Below are positions 7,457 through 16,445 of a stretch of DNA of 64,000 nt, piece after piece. The notes under the pieces were generated by a model, which saw only the letters and a list, made by a program, of their open reading frames with translations, did no database searches and had not been told where the DNA came from. Location of the stretch: positions 1 through 64,000 of the forward strand of contig JARLIS010000003.1 in assembly GCA_031291615.1 (NCBI GenBank), in the 5' to 3' direction. The stretch comes from Parvibaculum sp. Its GTDB lineage: Bacteria > Pseudomonadota > Alphaproteobacteria > Parvibaculales > Parvibaculaceae. The translations under genes were made by a program, and so were the position numbers. How positions within the stretch are numbered: position 1 is the stretch's first letter; the number at the start of each line of letters is the position of its first letter.

Positions 7457-8917
7457 ATGCGGCATCCGCTAGCCCGTATCGCCCGATTGCTCGGCGTCGC
7501 GCTTTGCCTGTCGCTCGCCGCCTGCACGACGAACCCTGCCACGGGCAAGACGCAGCTCAAGACGCTGATGTCGGCGGATGATGAAGCGCAGGCGGGGGCC
7601 GCGGCGCATCCGAAGATTCTTCTCGCCTATGGCGGCGTCTATGGCGACGAGCGCGTGAACGCCTATGTGGCGGGCGTCACCTCGCGGATCGTCAAGGGGT
7701 CCGATGCGCCGGCGAGCGCCTATCGCGTGACCGTCCTCAACAGCCCCGTCGTCAATGCCTTCGCGCTTCCCGGCGGCTATGTCTATGTGACGCGCGGGCT
7801 TCTTGCGCTGGTCGATGACGAGGCCGAGCTTGCGGGCGTGCTCGGCCATGAGATCGGCCATGTCATCGCCCGGCACAGCGCCCAGCGCCAGACCGCAGCG
7901 CTCGGCGCGTCGGTGGTCGGCGCGCTCCTCGGCGCGGTTGTCGGCTCGCCGGCGGCGGCGCAGGTCGTCGGGCAGGGCAGTCAGGGCGTTCTCGCTAGCT
8001 ATTCGCGTGATCAGGAGTTCGAGGCCGATGCGCTCGGCGTGCGCTATCTTGCGCGCGCGCATTACGATCCCTATGCGGAGGCCGATTTTCTGGAAGCCAT
8101 GGGCGAGCAGGAAAAACTTCACGCCGCGATCAGTCACAAGAAATACGATCCGACGCGCATGGACTGGCTCGCCAGCCATCCGGCGACGCCCGACCGGGTT
8201 GCGGCGGCGAGGAACCACGCCGCCGAGACCGGCATTCTTCCAGGCGCGGGCGACCGCAATCGCGACGTCTATCTTCACGCCATCGACGGGCTTCTCTACG
8301 GCGACAGCCCCGATCAAGGCATGGTGCGCGGGCGCACCTTCGTCCATCCGAAACTGCGTGTGACCTTCACCGCGCCACCCCAGTTCACTCTGGTCAATGC
8401 GCCCGACGCCGTCATCATCGAGGGGCCCGACAAGACAATCGCGAAGTTCGACGCGGGCTCCAAGGTGGCGGGCATAGAGATCGGTTCCTATCTCGCCAAT
8501 ATCTGGGCGGAAGATGTGCCGCTCGCCAAGCTCGAACGTTTCACCGTCAACGGCATGCCGGCGGCAACCGCGCAGACGAAGGTCGGCGCCTATAATGCGC
8601 GCCTCGTCGCCATCGAAGCCGCGCCGGACAAAGTCTACAGGTTCCTGATGGGCACCATGCCCGATGCGGGGAGCCGCTACGATCAGGCGCTTCACGAAAT
8701 GGTCGTGAGCTTCCGGCGCATCTCGGAAGCGGAAGCGCTTGCGGCAAAACCGCTGCGCATCCGCGTGGTCAAGGTCGGCGCGAAAGACAGCGTGGCCTCG
8801 CTCGCCGCGCGGATGGACTTCGCCGATTTTCGCGTCGAGCGGTTCCGCGCGCTTAACGGTCTTGCCGCCGGGACAGCGCTCAGGCCCGGCCAGCTCGTCA
8901 AGCTCGTCGCCGAATAG
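7457..8917 (+). CDS. M48 family zinc metalloprotease lipoprotein
   Basis: About 486 residues. It opens with a lipoprotein signal ending LSLAAC (Cys23), followed by the protease domain with HEIGH (zinc ligands His131 and His135, catalytic Glu132) and the third ligand in DQEFEAD. A C-terminal region (about 420-486) resembles a LysM-like or Ig-like tail (GAKDSVASLAARM ... LRPGQLVKLV). Resembles the BepA/LoiP class of outer-membrane quality-control proteases in the periplasm. I chose ATG 7457 over 7415, because it gives a proper signal peptide and follows the upstream stop directly. Confidence 0.9.
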   Translation: MRHPLARIARLLGVALCLSLAACTTNPATGKTQLKTLMSADDEAQAGAAAHPKILLAYGGVYGDERVNAYVAGVTSRIVKGSDAPASAYRVTVLNSPVVNAFALPGGYVYVTRGLLALVDDEAELAGVLGHEIGHVIARHSAQRQTAALGASVVGALLGAVVGSPAAAQVVGQGSQGVLASYSRDQEFEADALGVRYLARAHYDPYAEADFLEAMGEQEKLHAAISHKKYDPTRMDWLASHPATPDRVAAARNHAAETGILPGAGDRNRDVYLHAIDGLLYGDSPDQGMVRGRTFVHPKLRVTFTAPPQFTLVNAPDAVIIEGPDKTIAKFDAGSKVAGIEIGSYLANIWAEDVPLAKLERFTVNGMPAATAQTKVGAYNARLVAIEAAPDKVYRFLMGTMPDAGSRYDQALHEMVVSFRRISEAEALAAKPLRIRVVKVGAKDSVASLAARMDFADFRVERFRALNGLAAGTALRPGQLVKLVAE

Positions 8918-8928
8918 GCGCACAAAGA

Positions 8929-8956
8929 AAAAGGCCCGGACATTGCCGGGCCTTTT
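8929..8956. terminator. Bidirectional rho-independent terminator
   Basis: Stem AAAAGGCCCGG (8929-8939) and CCGGGCCTTTT (8946-8956) with loop ACATTG. The T run is on the plus side and an A run precedes it, so it can end both the M48 gene (+) and carD (-). Confidence 0.9.
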
Positions 8957-8976
8957 CATTGTCTATGTCTGCGATA

Positions 8977-9954
8977 TCAGGCGGCTTCGGTCTCTTCCTT
9001 GGCCGCGGGCTTCTCGCCCCGGCCGGAGCCGCCCTGCAATGCCGCTTCGACCTTCTGCACCGCCGCGTCCTCGCCGATCCGTTCGACGACGGCGACTTCG
9101 CGCGCCATGCGGTCGAGCGCGGCTTCATAGAGCTGACGCTCCGAATAGGACTGTTCGGGCTGACGCTCCGAACGGTAGAGATCGCGCACCACTTCGGCGA
9201 TCGAGATCAGGTCGCCGGAATTGATCTTGGCTTCGTATTCCTGCGCGCGGCGGCTCCACATGGTGCGCTTGATGCGCGCGCGGCCGCGCAACGTCTCGAT
9301 CGCGTTGTCGACGACGTTGGTGTCCGACAATTTCCGCATGCCCACGGCCTGCGCCTTATGAGTCGGCACGCGCAAGGTCATCTTCTCCTTGTCGAAGTTG
9401 ATGACGAAGAGCTCGAGCCTGTAGCCGGCGACTTCCTGCTCCTCGATGTCGAGGATCTGGCCGACGCCATGGGCCGGGTAAACGACGAATTCCTTCGCCT
9501 TGAAGATCATCTTCGGCGCGGCGGGCTTTTTCGGCTCCACCTTGGCTTCGACCTTGGGCTCAACCTTCGCCTCGACCTTGGGGGCGGGCTTGGCGACCGG
9601 AGCCGCCTGCTTTGCCGCCTCGATCTTGTGCTTGGGGTGGATGCCGGTCAGCTTCGGCTCGGCGTGCTTCGCCTCGAGCTTCGCGGCGGCCTTGGGCGCG
9701 GGTTTCTTTTCAGCGGGCTTCGCCGCAGCGGCCTTGGCGGGGGCCGGCTTCGCGGCGGGTTTCGCCTTCGCGACCGGCGCAGCAGCCTTTGCCTTGGCGG
9801 CCGGCTTCGCGGCGGCCTTGGCCGGTTTCACCGAGGCGCTTGCCGCCTTGGCTTTCACCTTGGCGGCCGGTTTCGCGGCGGCCTGGGGCTTGGCTTTTTG
9901 GCTGCCGGATTTTCCGGCGGCGGCGTGGGGCGTCTTCTTCGATTTGGTCGTCAT
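8977..9954 (-). CDS. carD: CarD family regulator with H1-like N-terminal tail
   Basis: 325 residues. Residues about 1-148 are almost wholly Lys, Ala and Pro with Val/Glu (AAKPAAKAKAAAPVAKAK and similar), like eukaryotic histone H1 tails. Residues about 149-310 are a normal CarD domain (FVVYPAHGVGQILDIEEQEV; RTMWSRRAQEYEAKINSGD), which binds RNA polymerase beta and stabilises open complexes. Usual CarD length is about 160-190. AGGAAA precedes ATG 9954. An internal ATG at 9510 would make a standard CarD but has no close ribosome-binding site. It follows fdxA in the same direction. Confidence 0.93.
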   Translation of the reverse strand: MTTKSKKTPHAAAGKSGSQKAKPQAAAKPAAKVKAKAASASVKPAKAAAKPAAKAKAAAPVAKAKPAAKPAPAKAAAAKPAEKKPAPKAAAKLEAKHAEPKLTGIHPKHKIEAAKQAAPVAKPAPKVEAKVEPKVEAKVEPKKPAAPKMIFKAKEFVVYPAHGVGQILDIEEQEVAGYRLELFVINFDKEKMTLRVPTHKAQAVGMRKLSDTNVVDNAIETLRGRARIKRTMWSRRAQEYEAKINSGDLISIAEVVRDLYRSERQPEQSYSERQLYEAALDRMAREVAVVERIGEDAAVQKVEAALQGGSGRGEKPAAKEETEAA

Positions 9955-10366
9955 AGCGTTTCCTATTCCGAAGCCTGCCAAAACGTCGCACTCACTCCCT
10001 GCGGAGCGCCATCAGGGACGCCACCAGGAATTCGGCCGTTCTCGACCTTTTGCATAATTCGCAGTCTCGCCCGGCACATAACGCGCACCAGCTCGTCCTG
10101 CTTGCCGTTCGGGCTCTTCTGGTCCGAAAAGCCATCCCAAAGGTCTAGTCCAGAAACTAGATCCTTGGGGTTAGCGCCTTGTTGCGCGTCCGTACTCGCG
10201 AGGTTTCATTTCTAAGACAGCCTATCACAAATCTCCCCTAAAGGGAAGGTCCGGCTGACAAAACGCATGGCAGGACAGAGGGATAGGGGGCGGCTTTCAG
10301 CCTGCCCCTCCCTGAGACGCCTCAAAGGCGCGACGCCGGATCGATCCATTCCGGCGCTTTATGGTC
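9955..10366. other. Intergenic region between fdxA and carD
   Basis: No gene seen. It holds an imperfect inverted repeat (GGTCTAG...CTAGATCC, 10142-10164) that could be an operator for carD. A weak hairpin CGCCGGA/TCCGGCG (10334-10356) lies just after fdxA and lacks a clear U-tract. Confidence 0.4.
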
Positions 10367-10708
10367 TCAGTCGCCCTCGCCCGGTTCGGTGCTGAAATAC
10401 TTGTCGAACTTGTCGGCGACACCCTGCCAGTCGTCGGCATCTGCCGGCGGCTCGCGCTTGATCGTGATGTTGGGCCATTTCGACGCGTATTCGGCGTTCA
10501 CCTCGAGCCATTGTTCGAGACCGGCCTCGGTGTCCGGCTTGATCGCCTCGGCGGGGCATTCGGGCTCGCAGACGCCGCAGTCGATGCATTCGTCGGGATG
10601 GATGACGAGCATGTTTTCGCCTTCGTAGAAACAATCCACGGGGCAGACCTCCACGCAATCCATGTATTTGCAACGGATGCAGGCGTCGGTCACAACATAG
10701 GTCATCAC
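10367..10708 (-). CDS. fdxA: Ferredoxin FdxA (7Fe type)
   Basis: A 113-residue cytoplasmic ferredoxin. The first cluster ligands sit in [19 protein letters not shown] and the second in [12 protein letters not shown], the CxxCxxCxxxCP pattern of the alphaproteobacterial FdxA/FdII family ([3Fe-4S] plus [4Fe-4S]). The C-terminal tail (about 60-113) is the typical extension. It carries electrons to unspecified partners. Start is ATG ATG; either is possible. The terB-like gene lies 59 bases upstream on the same strand. Confidence 0.95.
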   Translation of the reverse strand: MMTYVVTDACIRCKYMDCVEVCPVDCFYEGENMLVIHPDECIDCGVCEPECPAEAIKPDTEAGLEQWLEVNAEYASKWPNITIKREPPADADDWQGVADKFDKYFSTEPGEGD

Positions 10709-10767
10709 ATTCTCCCAGCCCGCGCAGGCTCCTTAGCTGCGGCGGTCTTACATAGCGTCCCGGCGTC

Positions 10768-11232
10768 TCAAGCGCCAGATGGCTTGAGCCCGAGCCTGGC
10801 GAGGACACGTTGGCGCGCCTGGCCGGATTCACGATCGGGAACGTATATCAGCCCGGCAACGCGCCGCAACAGGTTGGCTTCAAAGTCGTCGAGCACGCCG
10901 TCGGCATAGACGACCTCCCACAATTTCTCGATGAGGCCGATCCGTTCGGCTTCGTCATAGCGCTGCTTGATCGCCTGCGTCCAGCGGAAGAGATCCATGG
11001 TCTCCGCCTCGTCGCGGGCGGCGACCTCGATCAGGCGCTCGACCTCGTCGGTTGTAAGCTCGAAATGGCGCTGTGCAATCTGCGAAATCGCCGCGCGTTC
11101 CACGTCGTCGAAATGGGCGTCGGCCGCCGCCGCCCGGATAAGCAGCGCGACGACGGCGACCTGCACCTGGTCGAAGCCGCCTTGCGCATCCTCCGTCTCG
11201 CCGGTCAGAAAGGCCTTGATCCTGTCGAGCAT
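10768..11232 (-). CDS. TerB-like protein
   Basis: A 154-residue acidic, all-helical protein with the TerB pattern: VALLIRAAAADAHFDDVERAAISQI and a second half-repeat WEVVYADGVLDDFEANLLRRVAGLI, both with Asp-rich turns that may bind metal. Despite the family name, no other ter genes are present and tellurite resistance should not be inferred. It sits between the S4 protein and fdxA, probably in one transcript. Confidence 0.85.
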   Translation of the reverse strand: MLDRIKAFLTGETEDAQGGFDQVQVAVVALLIRAAAADAHFDDVERAAISQIAQRHFELTTDEVERLIEVAARDEAETMDLFRWTQAIKQRYDEAERIGLIEKLWEVVYADGVLDDFEANLLRRVAGLIYVPDRESGQARQRVLARLGLKPSGA

Positions 11233-11252
11233 CGCTTGTTCCCGGAAATTCT

Positions 11253-11663
11253 CTAGTCGAAGAACGGCTTGATCGCGTCCGTCTGCCGCCGCTCCTTTTT
11301 GGTGGGCCGTCCGGTGCCCGCGTCGCGGGCCGCCATGTGCGAGGCGTCGCCTGGGGCGCGCGGTGCGGGCGGCGACATGTCTTCATAGAGCAGTCGCGCT
11401 TCCGTGGCCGGGCCGCGCCGCGTGCCCGCGTTCAGCACCTTCACGATGCGCACGTCGTCCCCCAGCGGAAAGGTCAGAACGTCGCCCGGCTTCACGAGCT
11501 TGCTCGCTTTCGACATGCGCTCGCCGTTGAGGCGCAGCTTGCCCGAGGCGACGAGCGTGGCGGCGAGCGTGCGGCTCTTCAGAAGGCGGGTGAACCAGAG
11601 CCAGCGGTCGATGCGCTGTTCGCTCGCGCGCTGTGCATCGGGGCGTGAAGGATCGCTCGCCAT
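11253..11663 (-). CDS. S4 domain RNA-binding protein (Hsp15-like)
   Basis: 136 residues. The S4 domain (about 15-75) reads RIDRWLWFTRLLKSRTLAATLVASGKLRLNGERM. A basic tail follows (GRPTKKERRQTDA). It resembles Hsp15/HslR, which binds stalled 50S subunits carrying nascent chain-tRNA. It lies 7 bases after the helicase gene, so the two are likely co-transcribed in an RNA-metabolism unit. Confidence 0.88.
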   Translation of the reverse strand: MASDPSRPDAQRASEQRIDRWLWFTRLLKSRTLAATLVASGKLRLNGERMSKASKLVKPGDVLTFPLGDDVRIVKVLNAGTRRGPATEARLLYEDMSPPAPRAPGDASHMAARDAGTGRPTKKERRQTDAIKPFFD

Positions 11664-11670
11664 TCTGCCT

Positions 11671-14600
11671 TCAGTTGCCGCGGACGCGCTCTTTCAGCAC
11701 CGCGAGCGCCGCAAAGGGCGAATCCGGATCGACCTCGCGCTCGCGACGCGGCGGCGCCGCGGTCCATTCGCGCCTTTCGCCACGTCCGCCGCGATCCTTG
11801 TCACGGTCCTTGTTGCGATCGGGGCCGCCCTTGTGGCGATTGTCCTTGTTGCGATTGTCCTTGTTCGGGCGCTGATCCTTGCTGCGATTGTCGCGCGCGG
11901 GCCGGTCGCCGCGTTCGCCTTCGGGCTTCTTCGCCTGGCTCTCGGTGCGGACCTCGCCCTGCTTTTCGCGGCGCGGGCGGCGGTGGCGCTCACGGCGCGC
12001 CTCGCCCGGCGCGCCTTCGGCGGTTGCCGCCGCACCTTCCGCAGGCGCCGCTTCGCTCCGCCTTGCATGGCGTTCGCGGGGCGCGGGCTTGTGACGGCGG
12101 GCAGGGCGCCAGATTTCCATTTCAACGAGTTCGGCTTCCGCTTCGGCCTCGGGAGCCGGAGCCGCGCCTTCGGCGGCCGGGGCGGCGTCGACGTCCGCAG
12201 CGGCGGCGTCAATCGCGGCTTCTTCGGCCGCAACCGTCTCGACGGGCGGGGTTTCAACCGGCGGCGTTTCAATGGGCGCTGTCTCAACCGGCGCCGTTAC
12301 CGCAGGCGTCGAAAGGGTTTCGCCCGAAATCGTTTCGACGATGAACTTCGGCGCTTCCACCGGCTTTTCGACCGGCTTCGGCGGACGCACCTTTTCGAGG
12401 CGCGGCTGGTAGCCGAGGCCCTTCAACAGGTTCGAGAATTCCTCGCCCGAGCAGCCGACCAGCGACATCATCGCGGGCGTGGCGACGAAACCGCCATTAT
12501 AGGTGCGCGCCGTGATGACGGGGCGGATCAGATCGGCGACGCGCTCCAGCATGTCGAGGCGCACGGCGCGGCCGCCGCAGACGCGGAAGCCGAGCGCGGA
12601 ATAGAAGCCCTCGGGCGCGGCCGGATCGGCCGGAACCGAAGTGAGGCCGGGCACGGGCGGCTGGGGCAGATCGGCGAAGGCGTCCTCGACGTCCTTGCGG
12701 GTCAAGGCCCAGAGCGTCAGCAGAAGGCGCGCCGGCGCGGGCTTCAGCAAGGCCGGCATGAAAATCGAGTGTCCGCCGAAGCGCACGCCGTATTTGCGGA
12801 GCTGGCCGCGCGCCTCCTGATCGAGGGAGCGCACGTCCTCGGCGACCTTCTCGCGGCGCAAGGAGCCGAAATTCTCGACCAGGCGGAAGGCGATGCCGCG
12901 TGCAAGGCCCGTTACGTCCTCGGCGTCGCGCAGCGCGACGAGGGGGCTCAACACGCTTGCCACATGGGCCTTCATCCAGGCGTCGAGCTTTGCGACGACG
13001 TGTTCACGCGAGGCGCCTTCAAGCTCCTCGCCGGCAATCAGGTCGATGCGCGGCGCGAGCGGATTGTCGGAGGCCTTCAGCGCCGCGACGGGACTTCCGT
13101 CCCAGATCAGCCGGCCGTGCTCGGACAGGTGAATATCGGCGTCGGCGGCGGCGTTGAGCCGCGCCGCGCGGGCCGCGATTTCAAGCGCGATCACAGGCGC
13201 CGACGCTTCGCGCAACACCGTGCCATGCACGCCTTCGGCCTTCAGATCGGGCACGAAGACAAAACCTTGCAGGCGGCCGACATACTCGCCTTCCACCAGA
13301 ACTTCGCCATCGCCATTTACCGCCGCCATGAGATCCTCTTTCTGGCGCAGACGCTTCATCAGGACGCTGGTGCGGCGGTCTATGAACCGCTGCGTCAGGC
13401 GCTCATGCAAAGCGTCGGAGAGTTTATCCTCTATCTCACGCGTGCGCTCCTGCCAATGCGCAGGATTGCGGAGCCAGTCCGCGCGGTTGGAGACATAGGT
13501 CCAAGTCCGGACATGGGCAATACGCGTCGCCAGCGTATCGATGTCGCCGTCGGTCCGGTCGAGACGGTCGACATGAGCGGCGAGCCAGTCCTCGTCGATG
13601 GTTCCGCCGGTGCCGGGTTTACCGGAATCCTGCGCGAGAAAAAGGTAAAGGCGCGCAAGAAGACCCGCATGTTCGCTGGCCATTGTCTTGCGGAAATCGG
13701 GAACCTGGGCCACTTCCCACAGGCGGCGGATTGCGTCCGGCGAGCGGGCGAGCCGCGCAACGTCCTCGTTTTGCGACATGCGGATCAGCGCTTCGAGGTC
13801 GTCTCCGGTGCCCGCGCGCATCAATCCGGGGCGGCCGGGCGGCAATTCAAGGCTTTTTATGAGCTGGGCGATGCTGCCGAATTCCGGGTTCGGGTTGCGC
13901 CATTGCAACACATGCTCGGCGTCGAATTCGTGGTTTTCGATCCGGTGAGCCGTGTCGTCGGCAAGCGGCGAGGCGTCTCCGGTCACACCGAAGGTGCCAT
14001 TGTTCATGTGGCGGCCGGCGCGGCCCGCGATCTGCGCGATCTCGGCGAGTTTCAGCGGGCGGTGCTGATGGCCGTCGAATTTCGAGGTCGAGGCGAAGGC
14101 GACATGGTCGACATCCATGTTGAGGCCCATGCCGACCGCGTCGGTCGCCACCAGAAAATCGACATCGCCCGACTGGTAGAGGGCGACCTGCGCGTTGCGG
14201 GTGCGCGGCGAGAGCGCGCCCATGACGACGGCGGCGCCGCCGCGCTGGCGGCGGATGAGTTCGGCGATGGCGTAAACCTGATCGGCCGAAAAGGCGACGA
14301 TGGCCGAGCGGCGCGGCAGGCGCGTCAGCTTTTTCGAGCCCGTCCAGGAAAGTTCAGAAAAGCGCGGGCGGCTGACGAATATCGTGTCGGGCAGAAGTTT
14401 CTGGATGAGGCCGCGCACGGTTTCGGAGCCGAGCATCATGGTTTCGGAAAGCCCGCGTGCGCGCAGCAGCCGGTCGGTGAAGGTGTGGCCGCGCTCGCGA
14501 TCGGCGGCGAGCTGGATTTCATCGACGGCGAGAAATTCCACAGGCCGGTCGAGCGGCATCGCCTCGACGGTGCAGATGAAATAGCGCGCATCGCGCGGCA

Positions 14601-14826
14601 GTATCTTTTCCTCGCCCGTGATGAGCGCGACGGCGGAGAGCCCCTTCACCCGGACGACGCGGTCATAGACCTCGCGCGCCAGCAGACGCAGCGGCAGGCC
14701 GATCATGCCGCTCGCATGCGCCATCATCCTCTCGATGGCGAGATGGGTTTTGCCCGTATTCGTCGGCCCGAGCACGGCAGTGATGCGACGGGTCGGAAGG
14801 GCGTCTTGATGCGGGGTGGCGCTCAT
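11671..14826 (-). CDS. SUV3-like DEAD/H-type RNA helicase with long basic tail
   Basis: About 1,051 residues from ATG 14826. The Walker A is GPTNTGKT (20-27), the Walker B-type motif is VDEIQLAADRERG, and motif VI is QIAGRAGRH, as in mitochondrial SUV3 and its alphaproteobacterial homologues. A disordered tail follows (about 790-1051). It is first Pro/Glu/Ala-rich, then strongly basic with NKDNR repeats, and ends in a DSPFAALAVLKER motif. It probably acts in RNA turnover. An in-frame ATG at 14940 would add 38 residues, but two palindromes lie there, so I prefer 14826. Confidence 0.9.
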   Translation of the reverse strand: MSATPHQDALPTRRITAVLGPTNTGKTHLAIERMMAHASGMIGLPLRLLAREVYDRVVRVKGLSAVALITGEEKILPRDARYFICTVEAMPLDRPVEFLAVDEIQLAADRERGHTFTDRLLRARGLSETMMLGSETVRGLIQKLLPDTIFVSRPRFSELSWTGSKKLTRLPRRSAIVAFSADQVYAIAELIRRQRGGAAVVMGALSPRTRNAQVALYQSGDVDFLVATDAVGMGLNMDVDHVAFASTSKFDGHQHRPLKLAEIAQIAGRAGRHMNNGTFGVTGDASPLADDTAHRIENHEFDAEHVLQWRNPNPEFGSIAQLIKSLELPPGRPGLMRAGTGDDLEALIRMSQNEDVARLARSPDAIRRLWEVAQVPDFRKTMASEHAGLLARLYLFLAQDSGKPGTGGTIDEDWLAAHVDRLDRTDGDIDTLATRIAHVRTWTYVSNRADWLRNPAHWQERTREIEDKLSDALHERLTQRFIDRRTSVLMKRLRQKEDLMAAVNGDGEVLVEGEYVGRLQGFVFVPDLKAEGVHGTVLREASAPVIALEIAARAARLNAAADADIHLSEHGRLIWDGSPVAALKASDNPLAPRIDLIAGEELEGASREHVVAKLDAWMKAHVASVLSPLVALRDAEDVTGLARGIAFRLVENFGSLRREKVAEDVRSLDQEARGQLRKYGVRFGGHSIFMPALLKPAPARLLLTLWALTRKDVEDAFADLPQPPVPGLTSVPADPAAPEGFYSALGFRVCGGRAVRLDMLERVADLIRPVITARTYNGGFVATPAMMSLVGCSGEEFSNLLKGLGYQPRLEKVRPPKPVEKPVEAPKFIVETISGETLSTPAVTAPVETAPIETPPVETPPVETVAAEEAAIDAAAADVDAAPAAEGAAPAPEAEAEAELVEMEIWRPARRHKPAPRERHARRSEAAPAEGAAATAEGAPGEARRERHRRPRREKQGEVRTESQAKKPEGERGDRPARDNRSKDQRPNKDNRNKDNRHKGGPDRNKDRDKDRGGRGERREWTAAPPRREREVDPDSPFAALAVLKERVRGN

Positions 14827-14854
14827 CGTTCTGAGCGCACCTTCCGGCCAAAGG

Positions 14855-14874
14855 GTGACGCTTGCAAGCGTCAC
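14855..14874. promoter_or_regulatory. 20-bp perfect palindrome upstream of the helicase
   Basis: GTGACGCTTGCAAGCGTCAC reads identically on both strands and ends 29 bases before the preferred helicase start. It could be a dimeric regulator's operator or, in RNA, a hairpin without a loop. The alternative upstream ATG (14940) would place it inside coding sequence. Confidence 0.5.
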
Positions 14875-14893
14875 TTCGCCGCTTTCGTCAGGA

Positions 14894-14907
14894 GTTAACG
14901 CGTTAAC
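14894..14907. promoter_or_regulatory. 14-bp perfect palindrome GTTAACGCGTTAAC
   Basis: A second perfect palindrome, 19 bases from the 20-bp one. It has TTAA half-sites but only 4 bases between them, so it is not a CtrA site (TTAA-N7-TTAA). Its role is unknown. Confidence 0.4.
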
Positions 14908-15128
14908 CGGTCCGGCTGGAATATTGGGCGAACGAACCATGTCCGAATCGGTGACCGCTTCGTTTTCGGGGTTCGTTCACGGCTAAATCTTGTGGTCGCG
15001 CAAGGGCTTAAGCGGACAGATCGTTAACGCAGGGGCAAGTGTGGCGGGCCTTTCGCTCGCTGTACCGGTGTCTATAGTGTCCGGCATCGCTATCCAGAAT
15101 AAGAACGGCAATCAGGGAGGACTCTCAT
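14908..15128. other. Leader of the acyl-CoA dehydrogenase gene
   Basis: This is the divergent region between the helicase and the acyl-CoA dehydrogenase. A TATAGT hexamer at about 15072-15077 could be a -10 box, but no good -35 matches it. A strong AGGGAGGA lies 8 bases before ATG 15129. Confidence 0.35.
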
Positions 15129-16421
15129 ATGGACTTCAATATTCCGAAGGACATCAGCGACTATCTGAAGGTGCTCGACGCCTTCATCGAGAAGGAAATC
15201 AAGCCGCTTCAGGCGAAGGACGACAATGAGCGTTTCTTCGACCATCGCCGCGAGCATGCCCGCACCGACTGGGACAATCAGGGTCTGCCGCGCCACGATT
15301 GGGAGGCGCTGCTGGGGCAGATGCGCAAGCTCGCCGACAAGGCCGGGCATCTGCGCTACGGCCTGCCGAAGGAATATGGCGGGCAGAACGGCAGCAATCT
15401 CGCCATGGCTGTCATCCGCGAGCATCTCGCGGCCAAGGGCCTCGGCCTTCACAACGATCTTCAGAACGAGACGTCCATCGTCGGCAATTTTCCGACGGTG
15501 CTGATGTTCCGCGATTTCGGTACGGAAGCGCAGAAGAAGAAGTTCATTCCGGGTTCGCTCGACGGATCAATCCGCGTCGCCTTCGGCCTTACCGAGCCCG
15601 ATCACGGCTCCGACGCGACATGGATGGAAACGACGGCCAAGCGCGAGAAGCGCGACGGCGTCGACGGCTGGCTCATCAACGGCCAGAAGATGTGGAATAC
15701 GGGCATGCATGTGGCGACGCATGACTTCGTATTCGCGCGCACCTCGGGCAAGCCCGGCGACGCGCTCGGCATCACCTGCTTCATCGTTCCCTGCAACGCG
15801 CCCGGCGTGAAGATCGAGGAATATCTCTGGACCTTCAACATGCCGACGGATCATCCGCGCGTTTCCTTCACCAATGTCTGGGTGCCGGATGGCGAATATC
15901 TGGGCGATCCGGAGCGCGGTCTCGAACTCGCGCAGCACTTCGTCCATGAAAACCGCATCCGCCAGGCGGCGTCGGGCGTCGGCGCGGCGCAGTTCTGCAT
16001 CGACGAGAGCGTTGCCTATGCACGCCACCGCAAGCCGTTCGGAAAGCCGCTTGCCTCAAATCAGGCGATCCAGTTCCCGCTGGTCGAGGCGCATACCGAA
16101 TGCGAGATGATCCGCAACCTCGTCTACAAGACGGCGTGGCAGATGGACCAGATGCCGAAGCCCGATGTCGCGAAGTATCTCTCCGACAAGGTTTCGATGT
16201 GCAATTACCGCGCGAACCGTCTCGTCTGTCAGGCGGCCGATCTCGCGATGCAGGTGCATGGCGCGATGGGCTATTCGCGTCACAAGCAGTTCGAGCACAT
16301 TTATCGCCACCATCGCCGCTACCGGATCACCGAAGGTTCGGAGGAGATCCAGATGCGCAAGGTGGGCGGCCACCTCTTCGGCTTCATGGGATCGAACCGG
16401 CCGGCAAAAGCCGCCGAGTAA
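15129..16421 (+). CDS. Acyl-CoA dehydrogenase family protein
   Basis: 430 residues with the three-domain ACAD layout. The N-terminal helical domain is followed by a central beta domain with VAFGLTEPDHGSDATWMET (FAD/substrate signature) and MWNTGMHVATH. The C-terminal helical domain contains HGAMGYSRHKQFEHIYRHHR and ITEGSEEIQMRKV. It looks closest to the ACAD10/11-like branch, which acts on branched or long/hydroxylated acyl-CoAs. Electrons go to ETF. Substrate unresolved. Followed by a strong terminator, so it is monocistronic. Confidence 0.92.
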   Translation: MDFNIPKDISDYLKVLDAFIEKEIKPLQAKDDNERFFDHRREHARTDWDNQGLPRHDWEALLGQMRKLADKAGHLRYGLPKEYGGQNGSNLAMAVIREHLAAKGLGLHNDLQNETSIVGNFPTVLMFRDFGTEAQKKKFIPGSLDGSIRVAFGLTEPDHGSDATWMETTAKREKRDGVDGWLINGQKMWNTGMHVATHDFVFARTSGKPGDALGITCFIVPCNAPGVKIEEYLWTFNMPTDHPRVSFTNVWVPDGEYLGDPERGLELAQHFVHENRIRQAASGVGAAQFCIDESVAYARHRKPFGKPLASNQAIQFPLVEAHTECEMIRNLVYKTAWQMDQMPKPDVAKYLSDKVSMCNYRANRLVCQAADLAMQVHGAMGYSRHKQFEHIYRHHRRYRITEGSEEIQMRKVGGHLFGFMGSNRPAKAAE

Positions 16422-16445
16422 ATCCGGCCGACATCGAGCTGGAAG

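Noticed and set aside
9530..9900. Repeated GCC/AAG-rich DNA that looks like a repeat array
   Set aside because: It encodes the Lys/Ala/Pro tail of CarD in frame. Units are irregular with no spacers, so it is not a CRISPR or minisatellite.
10768..11232. Tellurite resistance
   Set aside because: Only a TerB-like domain is present; no other ter genes are in the window, so the name does not imply the function.
11404..14898. A 1,164-codon open frame on the plus strand
   Set aside because: It is antisense to the SUV3-like helicase, whose motifs are clear. High GC and codon bias of the minus strand leave the opposite frame open.
14894..14907. CtrA-binding site
   Set aside because: Half-sites TTAA are 4 bases apart, not 7.
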